Source of the DNA: CAZDDW01 sp043811105
GTDB lineage: Bacteria > Patescibacteriota > Patescibacteriia > UBA9934 > CAZDDW01
NCBI GenBank assembly: GCA_043811105.1
Contig: JBDRNK010000024.1
Span: 1 to 8,349 of the forward strand
Length of the DNA: 8,349 bases
Direction of reading: 5' to 3'
The translations under genes and the position numbers were made by a program. The notes beneath the pieces were generated by a model that was not told the DNA's origin, ran no database searches, and saw only the letters and a list, made by a program, of their open reading frames with translations. Numbering within the stretch: position 1 is the first letter of the stretch; the number at the start of each line of letters is the position of its first letter. Below, one piece after another: positions 1 to 6,069 of this stretch.

Positions 1-1
1 T

Positions 2-1012
2 TTATTTTACAGCTTGATGGAAAACAATTGCTTTATCCTTGGTATCTATTTCTGCAATCCCGCCATTTGGGATGGTAATCAAGGGATCAGTGTGCCCAAA
101 ATCAGCGTTATACATTACCGGAAACCGGACACCGGAAAAATACTGATTCAAGAGATCCTCTAGTGAATCTGTCTTTGAAAAGCCGGATTGTTCAGCGAAT
201 CTACCGAGGATCAAACCAGCGATCTGATCAAACCATCCCATCTGTTTACATTGAGTCAGGAATCGATCAAAATGCGCCGGAGTGCTTGTTTCATCCTCTT
301 CTACGAATAAAATTTTGCCTCTGACGTCTGGTTGATACTGTGTTCCGGTAAGTACGAGCAGGGTCTGGAGATTCCCAGCCACAATTTCACCACTTGCCCT
401 ACCGCCATTAAACACAGCCACCCCTTGATTGTCTTTGATAACTCGATGATCGTCATCTGGTCTGAGAAAAAACAGATCGTCAGAATAATTCGGTGAAGCT
501 TTGATTTGTAAACGTTCAGAGGGAGTAATACACATCTTTTCAAAATATTCCCAAGTATATTTATACGGATCAGGTTTGGCGAACGAAATGAAGCCCGGCC
601 CTGAGAAGGTTACTAATCCGGTTTTTGTCGTAATGGAAGAAGTCAGTGCCGCAACATCAGAATAGCCGATAAAAATCTTGGGGTGTTTTTTAATTAAATC
701 AAAATCCAATTGATCAAGCAGTTGATTGCAATTAAATCCTCCCCAATAAGCCATAATACAACCAACGTCATCACGCTGAACAAACTCATGAATATCATTC
801 AGACGATCAGCCACTGATCCGGCGGTGTGTCTAGTGGCTTTTTCTTTAATCGACTTCCCTTCAACGACTGTGAATCCTTTACCTTGCAGGTAGGCATAAC
901 CGCGCTGAATAGTTTTTTCTGAACAAACACCGACTACAGGATCAGCCGGTGCAATAATCCCAATGGCTTTGTCCCGACTTAGTCTCGGAGGTAATATTTT
1001 TTCTAGTTCCAT
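2..1012 (-). CDS. S66 family serine peptidase, LD-carboxypeptidase / MccF-like
   Basis: A 336-residue protein, complete with its stop at the window edge. Family S66 enzymes are cytoplasmic Ser-Glu-His peptidases that remove the terminal D-Ala from murein tetrapeptides (LdcA) or cleave peptidyl/aminoacyl-nucleotide antibiotics (MccF). The nucleophile is Ser118 in FIGYSD, the acid is probably Glu238 in LFVEEDE, and the base is His307 in DFGHTDP. The AYWGGFN segment about 25 residues before the serine is the usual turn next to the active site. The Ser-to-Glu distance of 120 is nearer to MccF than to the shorter LdcA, as I recall those enzymes, so an MccF-like role is possible. I chose ATG 1012 over an in-frame TTG at 1033 because a -10-like box overlaps or closely precedes the TTG. 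The gene is monocistronic here, read away from the RAYT unit. Family assignment is confident; substrate is not. Confidence 0.9.
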   Translation of the reverse strand: MELEKILPPRLSRDKAIGIIAPADPVVGVCSEKTIQRGYAYLQGKGFTVVEGKSIKEKATRHTAGSVADRLNDIHEFVQRDDVGCIMAYWGGFNCNQLLDQLDFDLIKKHPKIFIGYSDVAALTSSITTKTGLVTFSGPGFISFAKPDPYKYTWEYFEKMCITPSERLQIKASPNYSDDLFFLRPDDDHRVIKDNQGVAVFNGGRASGEIVAGNLQTLLVLTGTQYQPDVRGKILFVEEDETSTPAHFDRFLTQCKQMGWFDQIAGLILGRFAEQSGFSKTDSLEDLLNQYFSGVRFPVMYNADFGHTDPLITIPNGGIAEIDTKDKAIVFHQAVK

Positions 1013-1033
1013 AAATTTTAGTTGATGATACAA

Positions 1034-1062
1034 AATATGTCGGCCTCTACAGTGAACATCAA
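1034..1062 (-). promoter_or_regulatory. Candidate promoter of the S66 peptidase gene
   Basis: On the minus strand TTGATG (1057-1062) is followed after 17 nt by CATATT (1034-1039), each matching 4 of 6 consensus positions. An alternative -10 is TATCAT at 1025-1030 (5 of 6) with a poor -35. Either would start transcription within about 15 nt of ATG 1012. Assignment is by eye only. Confidence 0.35.
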
Positions 1063-1064
1063 TT

Positions 1065-1083
1065 AAGCTTATGCGTCAAGCTT
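1065..1083. repeat. Small inverted repeat with two AAGCTT arms upstream of the S66 gene
   Basis: AAGCTT (1065-1070) recurs at 1078-1083 with 7 nt between. Because AAGCTT is self-complementary the two copies can form a 6-bp stem or act as a double operator half-site. It lies just upstream of the candidate -35 of the S66 peptidase gene. It could be coincidence. Confidence 0.3.
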
Positions 1084-1091
1084 TGTTAATC

Positions 1092-1109
1092 CTAAAAAAC
1101 CTAACATAG
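1092..1109 (+). repeat. 18-bp direct repeat, left copy
   Basis: CTAAAAAACCTAACATAG is present here and again, identical and in the same orientation, at 6950-6967. This copy ends 4 nt outside the outer inverted end of the first RAYT unit; the other starts 10 nt outside the outer end of the second. Matching stops exactly at both borders. Together the copies bracket both transposase units and everything between them. Known HUH Y1 transposition does not create target duplications, so the origin is open. Confidence 0.8.
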
Positions 1110-1118
1110 TAAGTTAGG
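1094..1118 (-). terminator. Possible intrinsic terminator downstream of RAYT 1
   Basis: Read on the minus strand, a 6-bp stem CCTAAC/GTTAGG with a 7-nt loop is followed directly by six T. It would end transcription of the transposase gene whose stop is at 1131. The stem is weak (3 GC pairs). One arm is built from the outer bases of the RAYT inverted end and the other from the 18-bp direct repeat, so it exists only because the two abut. Confidence 0.45.
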
Positions 1119-1138
1119 GGTCAGGTCGAATTATGAAC
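1114..1138 (+). repeat. RAYT 1 inverted end, left
   Basis: This 25-bp end is perfectly complementary in inverted orientation to 2016-2040. It starts TTAGGGGTCAGG and ends TTATGAAC. The TTA at 1131-1133 is the complement of the transposase stop codon, so the last codons are encoded within the end. Confidence 0.9.
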
Positions 1139-1994
1139 TTTTTGTATTCTTCGCCTCCCTACTGATCCTCCCCACAACTGCTCTGTGAAGTCCAACATGT
1201 TCCGCGATTTCTGTTGTCAGGTAACCACAACGGTATCGGGCAAATTTAATAGCCTCGTTTCTCTCCTGCTTTGTCTGTGTATCCTTAAACAAATCTCGAA
1301 GTTCTGGTCGGCCCACGATACGCTGTTCCCTTGGGTGTTCTTTTTGCTCTTCTGAACCATTCGTCTGTGTTTCCCAAATCCAGCTAATAAATTGCGGGCT
1401 GCCTAACAGAAAGCCATTCTTGACATCATCGTGCGGATCAATGTTATTGATCCCTTCTTTGATAAATTTTCGGTAGTTAATTTGTCCGTTTTTTCTTTCT
1501 TTTCCAAAAAATCCAATTATCCAATCTGTATGAAGCCATTTTGGTGGTTCTTTTGATTCTGCGGTTGACCGATAACTGCTCCATTTCCATTGACGTGGAT
1601 GCTCAACAATTTTTGCTCGAACCGGGTTCAGTACTATGTAGCGAGCTACTTCTAAAAGGTAGGTCTCTTTTTCTATAACAAAAGCTTTGTATCGTCCTTG
1701 AAAAAGATGTCCTACAGTTTTGTGCGCTGCATTAAATGATTGGGTATAATTCCCGTTGATGTCCCTCATGGCTTTTGAAAGATTGGCATCGGGTGTTTCG
1801 ATGAGCAAATGATAATGGTTATCCATCAAACAATAAGCATGGCAGATCAAATTATGTAATTTTACTGCATCATCAACATGACCTAAAAAGTCTTGACGGT
1901 CAGTGTTATTAAAGTATATATTATTATGTTTATTACCACGAGAAATAACGTGATAAACTGCTCCAGAATATTCAACACGTAATGGTCTTGCCAT
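1131..1994 (-). CDS. REP-associated tyrosine transposase (Y1/HUH family), copy 1
   Basis: A 287-residue transposase expected to nick and join single-stranded DNA at its own ends through a 5'-phosphotyrosine. The N-terminal Y1 domain covers about residues 1-145: MARPLR start, metal-binding H60-Y-H62 in MDNHYHLL, and ARYIVLNPVRA with the likely catalytic Tyr119. A longer C-terminal part (about 150-287) ends in a helix-turn-helix-like segment around residues 255-280, probably for DNA recognition. By my ungapped count it shares 92 of the first 140 residues with the transposase at 6070-6921, so they are related but not recent duplicates. The ATG at 1994 fits the family start and has an extended -10 box 8 nt upstream. 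No frameshift or stop is visible; the active-site residues are intact. Confidence 0.93.
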   Translation of the reverse strand: MARPLRVEYSGAVYHVISRGNKHNNIYFNNTDRQDFLGHVDDAVKLHNLICHAYCLMDNHYHLLIETPDANLSKAMRDINGNYTQSFNAAHKTVGHLFQGRYKAFVIEKETYLLEVARYIVLNPVRAKIVEHPRQWKWSSYRSTAESKEPPKWLHTDWIIGFFGKERKNGQINYRKFIKEGINNIDPHDDVKNGFLLGSPQFISWIWETQTNGSEEQKEHPREQRIVGRPELRDLFKDTQTKQERNEAIKFARYRCGYLTTEIAEHVGLHRAVVGRISREAKNTKSS

Positions 1995-2002
1995 AGATAA
2001 CT

Positions 2003-2011
2003 ATTATACCA
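2003..2011 (-). promoter_or_regulatory. Extended -10 promoter of RAYT 1
   Basis: On the minus strand TGG precedes a consensus TATAAT (2003-2008), which makes an extended -10 element. Only 8 nt separate the box from ATG 1994, so the RNA should start at or just before the start codon. No clear -35 is seen; that position would fall in the inverted end, so transposase binding to its own end could repress transcription (inference). Confidence 0.6.
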
Positions 2012-2015
2012 TAGG

Positions 2016-2040
2016 GTTCATAATTCGACCTGACCCCTAA
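2016..2040 (-). repeat. RAYT 1 inverted end, right
   Basis: The 25-bp partner of 1114-1138, ending GACCTGACCCCTAA. It lies directly upstream of the transposase promoter. Its outer border is 15 nt from the hairpin at 2056-2080. Confidence 0.9.
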
Positions 2041-2055
2041 TTTCTTTCACTTCCC

Positions 2056-2092
2056 CGCGAGGCAGCTCTGCCATCTCGCGTTTTTATTTTTT
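2056..2092 (+). terminator. Terminator-like hairpin pointing rightward, convergent with the metallopeptidase gene
   Basis: CGCGAG (2056-2061) pairs with CTCGCG (2075-2080), and the inner GGCAG/CTGCC can extend the structure. The plus-strand reading is followed by TTTTTATTTTTT. That T-rich run overlaps the last codons of the minus-strand gene ending at 2084. On the minus strand no T-run follows, so it is a poor terminator for that gene. It would block rightward (antisense) reading. Confidence 0.55.
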
Positions 2093-2893
2093 CTCCTTGA
2101 TTACTTCTAATGCCATTTTTTCAAGTATACCATAATCAATTTCTAACAGATCTCGTACGGAACCGATTTGCTTGGCAACACTTTCTATAATCTCAAGCCC
2201 TGCTAAATAACCCGCCCGAAACTGAAGAATATCATTTGGATCGTTGGCTTCAAACAAGGCCCGATTCTGATGATCCCATTCTTTTTGTACAAAAGAAAAT
2301 ATTTCAGATTTGTTTTTCTCATATTGATCAAGCCAGGACTGGTACTCTTGGTCAGAAATATAATCAGCCCATAACACCTGTCGTTGATTCAAGTTCATCA
2401 CTTGAGACGTGCAATATGTTGCCAATCCTTCAGTGAGAATTTGACGTGATAGAAGATATTTCTGTTCTGAATTATTAAAGTAACAATCCGGATGAAGCGC
2501 GTAGTGAATCCCATGGATTATTTCGTGAGTAAGAAAAGCTTCAACTCGTATATTTGAAATATACGATTCCACCGGAATCCACACCCACCAATCTCCGTCC
2601 AAAAACGCGGCGTGGCCATTTGTTGTATTTTGCCCAACAAAAAGTACGATGCGCAGATCTTCCGCTAGGATAGAATGGGCTCTCATCTGTTGCTCGATAT
2701 ATGGCAGACGTTTGAGAATGAGATTTTGCGCATCGATCAGCTCGTCAATATTATCTGAAAAAGGAAGATTTTTTACGGACCAAAATGAAAAGTAGTGCTC
2801 AAAGAGTGACGAAAACGTTTGCAAATAGTCATTGATGTCCCCGTTGGCAGAAACACAGTCTACATATTGCCGTACAAGATTTTTGACTTCCAT
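2084..2893 (-). CDS. Putative zinc metallopeptidase (HExxH, gluzincin-like), hypothetical
   Basis: A 269-residue protein I do not recognise by name. It has HEIIH at residues 123-127 (ATG 2893 numbering), the zinc-binding and catalytic helix of metallopeptidases. LTEGLATY follows 28 residues after the last histidine, and its Glu155 fits the third zinc ligand of gluzincins. The preceding strand WWVWIPVESYISN is typical of the edge strand before such a helix. No signal peptide or membrane segment is seen, so it is probably cytoplasmic. It resembles the diffuse group of small predicted Zn proteases such as DUF2268-type proteins; that link is a guess. An in-frame TTG at 2902 would overlap the -10 box, so the ATG is preferred. 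It is transcribed separately from the operon upstream, which ends in a terminator. Substrate unknown. Confidence 0.75.
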   Translation of the reverse strand: MEVKNLVRQYVDCVSANGDINDYLQTFSSLFEHYFSFWSVKNLPFSDNIDELIDAQNLILKRLPYIEQQMRAHSILAEDLRIVLFVGQNTTNGHAAFLDGDWWVWIPVESYISNIRVEAFLTHEIIHGIHYALHPDCYFNNSEQKYLLSRQILTEGLATYCTSQVMNLNQRQVLWADYISDQEYQSWLDQYEKNKSEIFSFVQKEWDHQNRALFEANDPNDILQFRAGYLAGLEIIESVAKQIGSVRDLLEIDYGILEKMALEVIKEKK

Positions 2894-2901
2894 ACTACAC
2901 A

Positions 2902-2930
2902 ATAGTACATCTCAAGGGTGGATGAGTAAA
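2902..2930 (-). promoter_or_regulatory. Candidate promoter of the metallopeptidase gene
   Basis: On the minus strand TTTACT (2925-2930) is separated by 17 nt from TACTAT (2902-2907), which ends 8 nt before ATG 2893. No Shine-Dalgarno is present. The geometry matches those of both RAYT genes and the operon. Confidence 0.45.
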
Positions 2931-3010
2931 GAAGTTTCTACCAACCTTTAGCATTGGATTTAAGCTGAATTTAGAGAAATCTGTGGAGTCTGGGCTTGAC
3001 AAAATTTGCT

Positions 3011-3042
3011 AAATAAAAAAGGTCTGTCGCGAAACAGGCCTT
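3011..3042 (-). terminator. Intrinsic terminator of the four-gene operon
   Basis: On the minus strand a 9-bp stem (arms 3019-3027 and 3034-3042, loop of 6) is followed by TTTTTTATTT. It begins 2 nt after the stop of the last operon gene at 3045. It separates the operon from the metallopeptidase gene. Confidence 0.85.
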
Positions 3043-3044
3043 AG

Positions 3045-3656
3045 TTAGAGATTGTTGATCAAGTTTGATATTTTAGCCAAAGCTATATTTATTTGTCTGT
3101 TATTTGAAAGGCGTAAGACCTGCTTGTCCGAAATATTAAAATGGTCAACTAGCTTTGCTAGGAAAATAGCTTCAGCTTGGCTTTTCTCCAGTATGCCTGG
3201 ATGGGTGTTGTCATGGTCCAAGAAATGGGACGGCCGCGACTTGAACCTTTTTACTGCCAGAAGAGGAGCAACTTCCAGCAAGATAAAAAAGAGCAAGTGG
3301 TTGCGGGCAAGATGAGCGACAAATCGCTGATCCAGGTCGGCAATGAAGTTTCCTTCAGGGGTGTGGGGACGGAGAGCCTTGAGCGACCTGATAGCGTAGT
3401 GGCAGTCAACCAGCAGAACCCCTGTCTGGCTTGAGGTTAATGCTTTCTCGGCCAACACTGCCGTCGGAAGCATGTATTGGTCATGATGCTGGGCCACCTC
3501 CGGCCAAGTATAACCGTCTTGTGATCCTGCTTGGATCAATAGACGGCGTTGTTTAGTGACCGGCCAATCGTTTTTTTTAGCCAGCAAGTTGCAGATGGTT
3601 GTTTTGCCGGCGCCGTGAACTCCGCCTACAAAGACGACCTTGGGTAAAGAACTCAA
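3045..3656 (-). CDS. P-loop NTPase, adenylate-kinase-like / AAA family
   Basis: A 203-residue protein and the last gene of the operon. Walker A is GVHGAGKTT at residues 12-20, close to the N-terminus as in nucleotide and small-molecule kinases. VLLVDCHYAI (80-89) resembles a Walker B strand with Asp84. VKRFKSRPSHFLDHD (about 135-149) is rich in basic residues and could form a lid. It may phosphorylate a nucleotide, nucleoside or other small substrate; archaeal-type adenylate kinases share this layout, but the substrate is not readable. The start is TTG 3656: its last two bases fall within the NUDIX stop (TTGA), a GGAGG lies 4 nt upstream, and no later in-frame Met precedes the P-loop. Confidence 0.8.
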   Translation of the reverse strand: MSSLPKVVFVGGVHGAGKTTICNLLAKKNDWPVTKQRRLLIQAGSQDGYTWPEVAQHHDQYMLPTAVLAEKALTSSQTGVLLVDCHYAIRSLKALRPHTPEGNFIADLDQRFVAHLARNHLLFFILLEVAPLLAVKRFKSRPSHFLDHDNTHPGILEKSQAEAIFLAKLVDHFNISDKQVLRLSNNRQINIALAKISNLINNL

Positions 3657-4087
3657 GCTTCCTCCGTTGTTTCAATAGAATTTTTGATTGATTCTATAAC
3701 CTTGTTAAAAAAATCTCGGTCTTCGCGATAATTTAACGAATCGGCAATCCGGTCGATTGGCTGCCAATTGCATTTTTCTTTAGCCTTTTGGTGTTGGTAC
3801 ACATCAACGAGAGACAAAAACATAACGATATCCTTACTTAAAGATTTGCCGGAGATTGTTTTTGGTTGGCGGTGAATCGTTCCAAGGCACTTGATGAAAG
3901 TTAAATCTTCCAAGCCGGTTTCTTCTTTGATCTCTCTGTGTGCCGCTTGCTCAACTGTTTCGCCGGGCAAAATATGGCCTTTGGGAAAGCCAGACTTTCC
4001 ATTGGTGTATTCGATAGTTAATACTTGCGGCGGGGTAGTTGTTGTACAGATAATGATTGCCCCGGCGGATTTTTCCAGAGACGTCAT
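3653..4087 (-). CDS. NUDIX hydrolase
   Basis: A 144-residue single-domain NUDIX protein. The full NUDIX box is present at residues 37-59, with G37, E43, R51-E52, E55-E56 and G58 in the GX5EX7REUXEEXGU pattern; the paired glutamates bind the divalent metal. NUDIX enzymes split a nucleoside diphosphate linked to another group. The SGFPKGH lead-in is common in diadenosine polyphosphate hydrolases and their relatives, so a dinucleotide polyphosphate or similar pyrophosphate substrate is plausible but unproven. The start codon overlaps the glycosyltransferase stop as ATGA (4084-4087). In this operon it might remove a by-product, sanitise the pool, or process a nucleotide-sugar intermediate. Confidence 0.92.
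   Translation of the reverse strand: MTSLEKSAGAIIICTTTTPPQVLTIEYTNGKSGFPKGHILPGETVEQAAHREIKEETGLEDLTFIKCLGTIHRQPKTISGKSLSKDIVMFLSLVDVYQHQKAKEKCNWQPIDRIADSLNYREDRDFFNKVIESIKNSIETTEEA
3661..3665 (-). promoter_or_regulatory. Shine-Dalgarno that decides the TTG start at 3656
   Basis: GGAGG on the minus strand lies 4 nt before the TTG start, inside the end of the NUDIX gene. It supports the unusual start codon and shows that this host does use Shine-Dalgarno pairing for an internal operon gene. Confidence 0.75.
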
Positions 4088-5391
4088 AAGTGTTTATTAA
4101 TAATGGTGGTTAGCCCGCGAAGGTAATTGTCGACGATATTCATCTCTCTTGCGGCCCGTTGTTTTGCTTTTTCAATCACCCGTTGCTTTTGTGAGGGTTT
4201 TAAAGACATGATCGTTTCAATCTTATCGGCAGCGGCCGACGGTGCAGCCGCACAAAGGAATCCGTCAGTTATGTCTTTGATTTTTCCTTTCAGGCAGGGA
4301 ATATTGCTGTTGATAACGCATAAGTCGTCATGGCCGATTAATTCCGCTTCGTGGGGAATCAAAGGACAGAAATCTTTGGTCGGCAAGTGGAGTAAAAATT
4401 TAGTTTTGGGGTGGCACAGCAGTTGCTTTGGTAAATCATATTCAAAGCCTAAAAAAAGTTTGACCCTCGACTCCTTGCCGACAGCCAGTTTAGCCAAACG
4501 CCGCTGAGTCTCTCTGACAATCGTTTCGTCGCTGAAACGGGAAGCAATTAGTACTCCCTGAAGCGGATATTTTTCGGTGACTTCAATCATGGCTTGGAGC
4601 GAAAGATCCAGACCTTTGTATTCGTCGGACCGGCCAAAAGACAGGATAATGTCATGCCGGCTGTCGATTCCCCTGGCAGCTGCCGCGGTTTTGGCGGCAG
4701 TGGCGTTAATTTCATACTTCTTTAAAAGGGGGAAATAAAATCCGTTGTGAAATGATAGTTGTTTAGCCTGGGGGAAGGAGAAGAGTCGTTGGAGCATGGT
4801 GGAGACGTGGGGCGAGATACTGCCAACATAAGACTGCTCGTCTTGAATAATTCTCAAAGCCGCTTTTTGTTCCCATGATACCCTTTCTTGGCCGTTAACG
4901 TAAGTCTGTTCATGCACCTGGGTCAAGCTGTGCGGAATCCATACGTTTACCAGATTAGGATGAGAAAGATAAATTTGAGCAAAGACAGTGTCAACAGCTA
5001 TAATTATGGTTAAACTGTCCTCAGTTGCCAGCATGTTTTTTACGGTTTTCTTGGCTTGCCGATTGTATTCTTCCCAAACTTCGAAATTGAAATAATCATC
5101 TTTGGGTTGGCGCTGAGAGGTGATTAGAGCCACTTGGCCTCCAGAAGCTTGGCAAACTTTTTTCACATCCGACAGTAGCTTGTCATTCTTGCCGATGGCA
5201 CCTGGTGTGGGTTTGATCGATATAACCGAAAGCTTGGCGGTGATTCCTTGGCTGGCTAGTCGATCGGCTATTTCAGGAAAGGCAAAGATGAAATTTTTTG
5301 TCATGGCCCCGACACCGCAATAAAAAGAGGCGACGCCGTCATCAGCGATATAAATAAGGTGAATCTTTTTATTATTGTCATTAGATATCAT
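4084..5391 (-). CDS. Glycosyltransferase, GT-B fold, family 4-like
   Basis: A 435-residue protein. The N-terminal half has a glycine loop YCGVGAM at about 24-30, as in retaining GT-B enzymes that bind the acceptor and the donor phosphate. WIPHSLTQVH (151-160) ends the N-domain sheet. The C-terminal half starts with the donor-binding signature ILSFGRSDEYKGLDL (249-263), whose Arg254 and Lys259 normally contact the sugar-nucleotide phosphates. An acidic stretch around HEAELIGHDD (347-356) stands where GT4 enzymes carry their conserved glutamates, but it is not a clean EX7E motif. No signal or membrane segment is seen, so it is cytoplasmic. The gene overlaps its upstream neighbour by 11 bp and its downstream neighbour by 4. 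Acceptor and donor are unknown; the company of two kinase-like proteins and a NUDIX enzyme suggests a small-molecule or nucleotide acceptor rather than a polysaccharide cluster. Confidence 0.85.
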   Translation of the reverse strand: MISNDNNKKIHLIYIADDGVASFYCGVGAMTKNFIFAFPEIADRLASQGITAKLSVISIKPTPGAIGKNDKLLSDVKKVCQASGGQVALITSQRQPKDDYFNFEVWEEYNRQAKKTVKNMLATEDSLTIIIAVDTVFAQIYLSHPNLVNVWIPHSLTQVHEQTYVNGQERVSWEQKAALRIIQDEQSYVGSISPHVSTMLQRLFSFPQAKQLSFHNGFYFPLLKKYEINATAAKTAAAARGIDSRHDIILSFGRSDEYKGLDLSLQAMIEVTEKYPLQGVLIASRFSDETIVRETQRRLAKLAVGKESRVKLFLGFEYDLPKQLLCHPKTKFLLHLPTKDFCPLIPHEAELIGHDDLCVINSNIPCLKGKIKDITDGFLCAAAPSAAADKIETIMSLKPSQKQRVIEKAKQRAAREMNIVDNYLRGLTTIINKHL

Positions 5392-5947
5392 GATAATGCT
5401 TTTCTGCGGCGGCGATTACTCGTGGTAGTGTCTCGGTGGCGTCAATGGCAATTATTTTAGCCGAGGTTTTAAGATTGGAGAAAAATTGGTTGTAGAAGCA
5501 CTGGCAATGATCCATACCGGCAACACCGGACCAAACATCACTTTTCGTGGTTTTGCGGAAGCGGCGTCGAAGGCTGGTAGCCTGATCTATTTTTAGATAA
5601 AAATAGGCATCCGGTTCAAAGATTTCATTTTTTTGAATGCTGTAGGTGATCCATTGTTCTTTTTCGCGGAAGTTTTTTGTTGCGTGCAATTGTTCGGTGC
5701 AGTAATCCCAAGCCAAGAGAGAGGGGTAGCCGCGATCAATGATTGAATTACCGGCCGCCAACGAGGCTTTGGCATATTTCATTTTTGTATCCTCAAAAAT
5801 GGCTGTCTGGCTGCCAATTAGATGGATACCGGACAAACGGCCTATCGATTCATTAACCTTAATAAAACCAAAGCGATCGCAGAAATGGTTGGCTAGGGTG
5901 GTTTTTCCACTGGCCGGCAACCCTTCTAAGACAATGACTTTCCCCAT
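5381..5947 (-). CDS. P-loop kinase, thymidylate / deoxynucleoside kinase-like
   Basis: A 188-residue protein and the first gene of the operon. Walker A GLPASGKTT is at residues 9-17. IIDRGYPS (about 90-97) matches the Asp-Arg motif that contacts substrate in thymidylate and deoxynucleoside kinases. SLRRRFRKTTKSD (about 142-154) fits the arginine-rich lid. It probably transfers the ATP gamma-phosphate to a nucleoside, nucleotide or similar acceptor; which one cannot be told. ATG 5947 is chosen over an in-frame GTG at 6001 because MGKVIVLEG is the normal family N-terminus, and a promoter candidate fills the region between them. It is divergent from the second RAYT unit, about 120 bp away from that gene. 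Confidence 0.82.
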   Translation of the reverse strand: MGKVIVLEGLPASGKTTLANHFCDRFGFIKVNESIGRLSGIHLIGSQTAIFEDTKMKYAKASLAAGNSIIDRGYPSLLAWDYCTEQLHATKNFREKEQWITYSIQKNEIFEPDAYFYLKIDQATSLRRRFRKTTKSDVWSGVAGMDHCQCFYNQFFSNLKTSAKIIAIDATETLPRVIAAAEKHYHDI

Positions 5948-5955
5948 ATTTGTAT

Positions 5956-5984
5956 AATGTAAATAAGAATGTATAAAAATGCAA
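5956..5984 (-). promoter_or_regulatory. Candidate promoter of the four-gene operon
   Basis: On the minus strand TTGCAT (5979-5984), a 17-nt AT-rich spacer, then TACATT (5956-5961), ending 8 nt before ATG 5947. No Shine-Dalgarno is present before the ATG. Matches are 4 of 6 in each box, so this rests partly on the repeated geometry. Confidence 0.45.
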
Positions 5985-6023
5985 GCAATAGTCTTGTACA
6001 CCCGCGGTTGCGCCGAGGAAATA

Positions 6024-6050
6024 GGGTCAGGTCTTTACTCTTCACTTTTT
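6024..6050 (+). repeat. RAYT 2 inverted end, left
   Basis: GGGTCAGGTCTTTACTC followed by TTCACTTTTT. It pairs with 6913-6939 except at 6038, where the left copy has C and the complement of the right copy has A. The mismatch lies within the candidate -35 box TTTACT at 6034-6039. Confidence 0.88.
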
Positions 6051-6062
6051 GTTTAGTAAAAT
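6034..6062 (+). promoter_or_regulatory. Promoter of RAYT 2, -35 inside the inverted end
   Basis: TTTACT (6034-6039), 17 nt, TAAAAT (6057-6062, 5 of 6), then 7 nt to ATG 6070. There is no Shine-Dalgarno. The -35 is part of the transposase's own end, so self-binding would be expected to repress it (inference). Confidence 0.6.
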
Positions 6063-6069
6063 AGAGTAT

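Larger units (their letters stand above)
1114..2040 (-). mobile_element. RAYT transposase unit 1 with 25-bp perfect inverted ends
   Basis: The unit is 927 bp: one Y1/HUH transposase gene enclosed by inverted repeats at 1114-1138 and 2016-2040 that match at 25 of 25 positions. The outer core TTAGGGGTCAGGTC is followed by the unit-specific part GAATTATGAAC. The stop codon lies inside the left end. No accessory gene is present. Classical IS200/IS605 elements have subterminal hairpins rather than long terminal inverted repeats; enclosure by inverted REP-like sequences is the RAYT arrangement. Perfect ends and an intact gene suggest recent activity or maintained function. Confidence 0.85.
3011..5984 (-). 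other. Four-gene operon: kinase-like, glycosyltransferase, NUDIX, P-loop NTPase
   Basis: The coding regions 5947-5381, 5391-4084, 4087-3653 and 3656-3045 overlap by 11, 4 (ATGA) and 4 (TTGA) bp. This implies one transcript and translational coupling. A candidate promoter lies at 5956-5984 and a strong terminator at 3011-3042, with no internal terminator seen. The gene set implies nucleotide or nucleotide-sugar chemistry. Confidence 0.85.

Noticed and set aside
2994..2999. TTGACA on the plus strand as a promoter -35
   Set aside because: No usable -10 follows at 15-19 nt, and it points into the operon's terminator and antisense to its genes.
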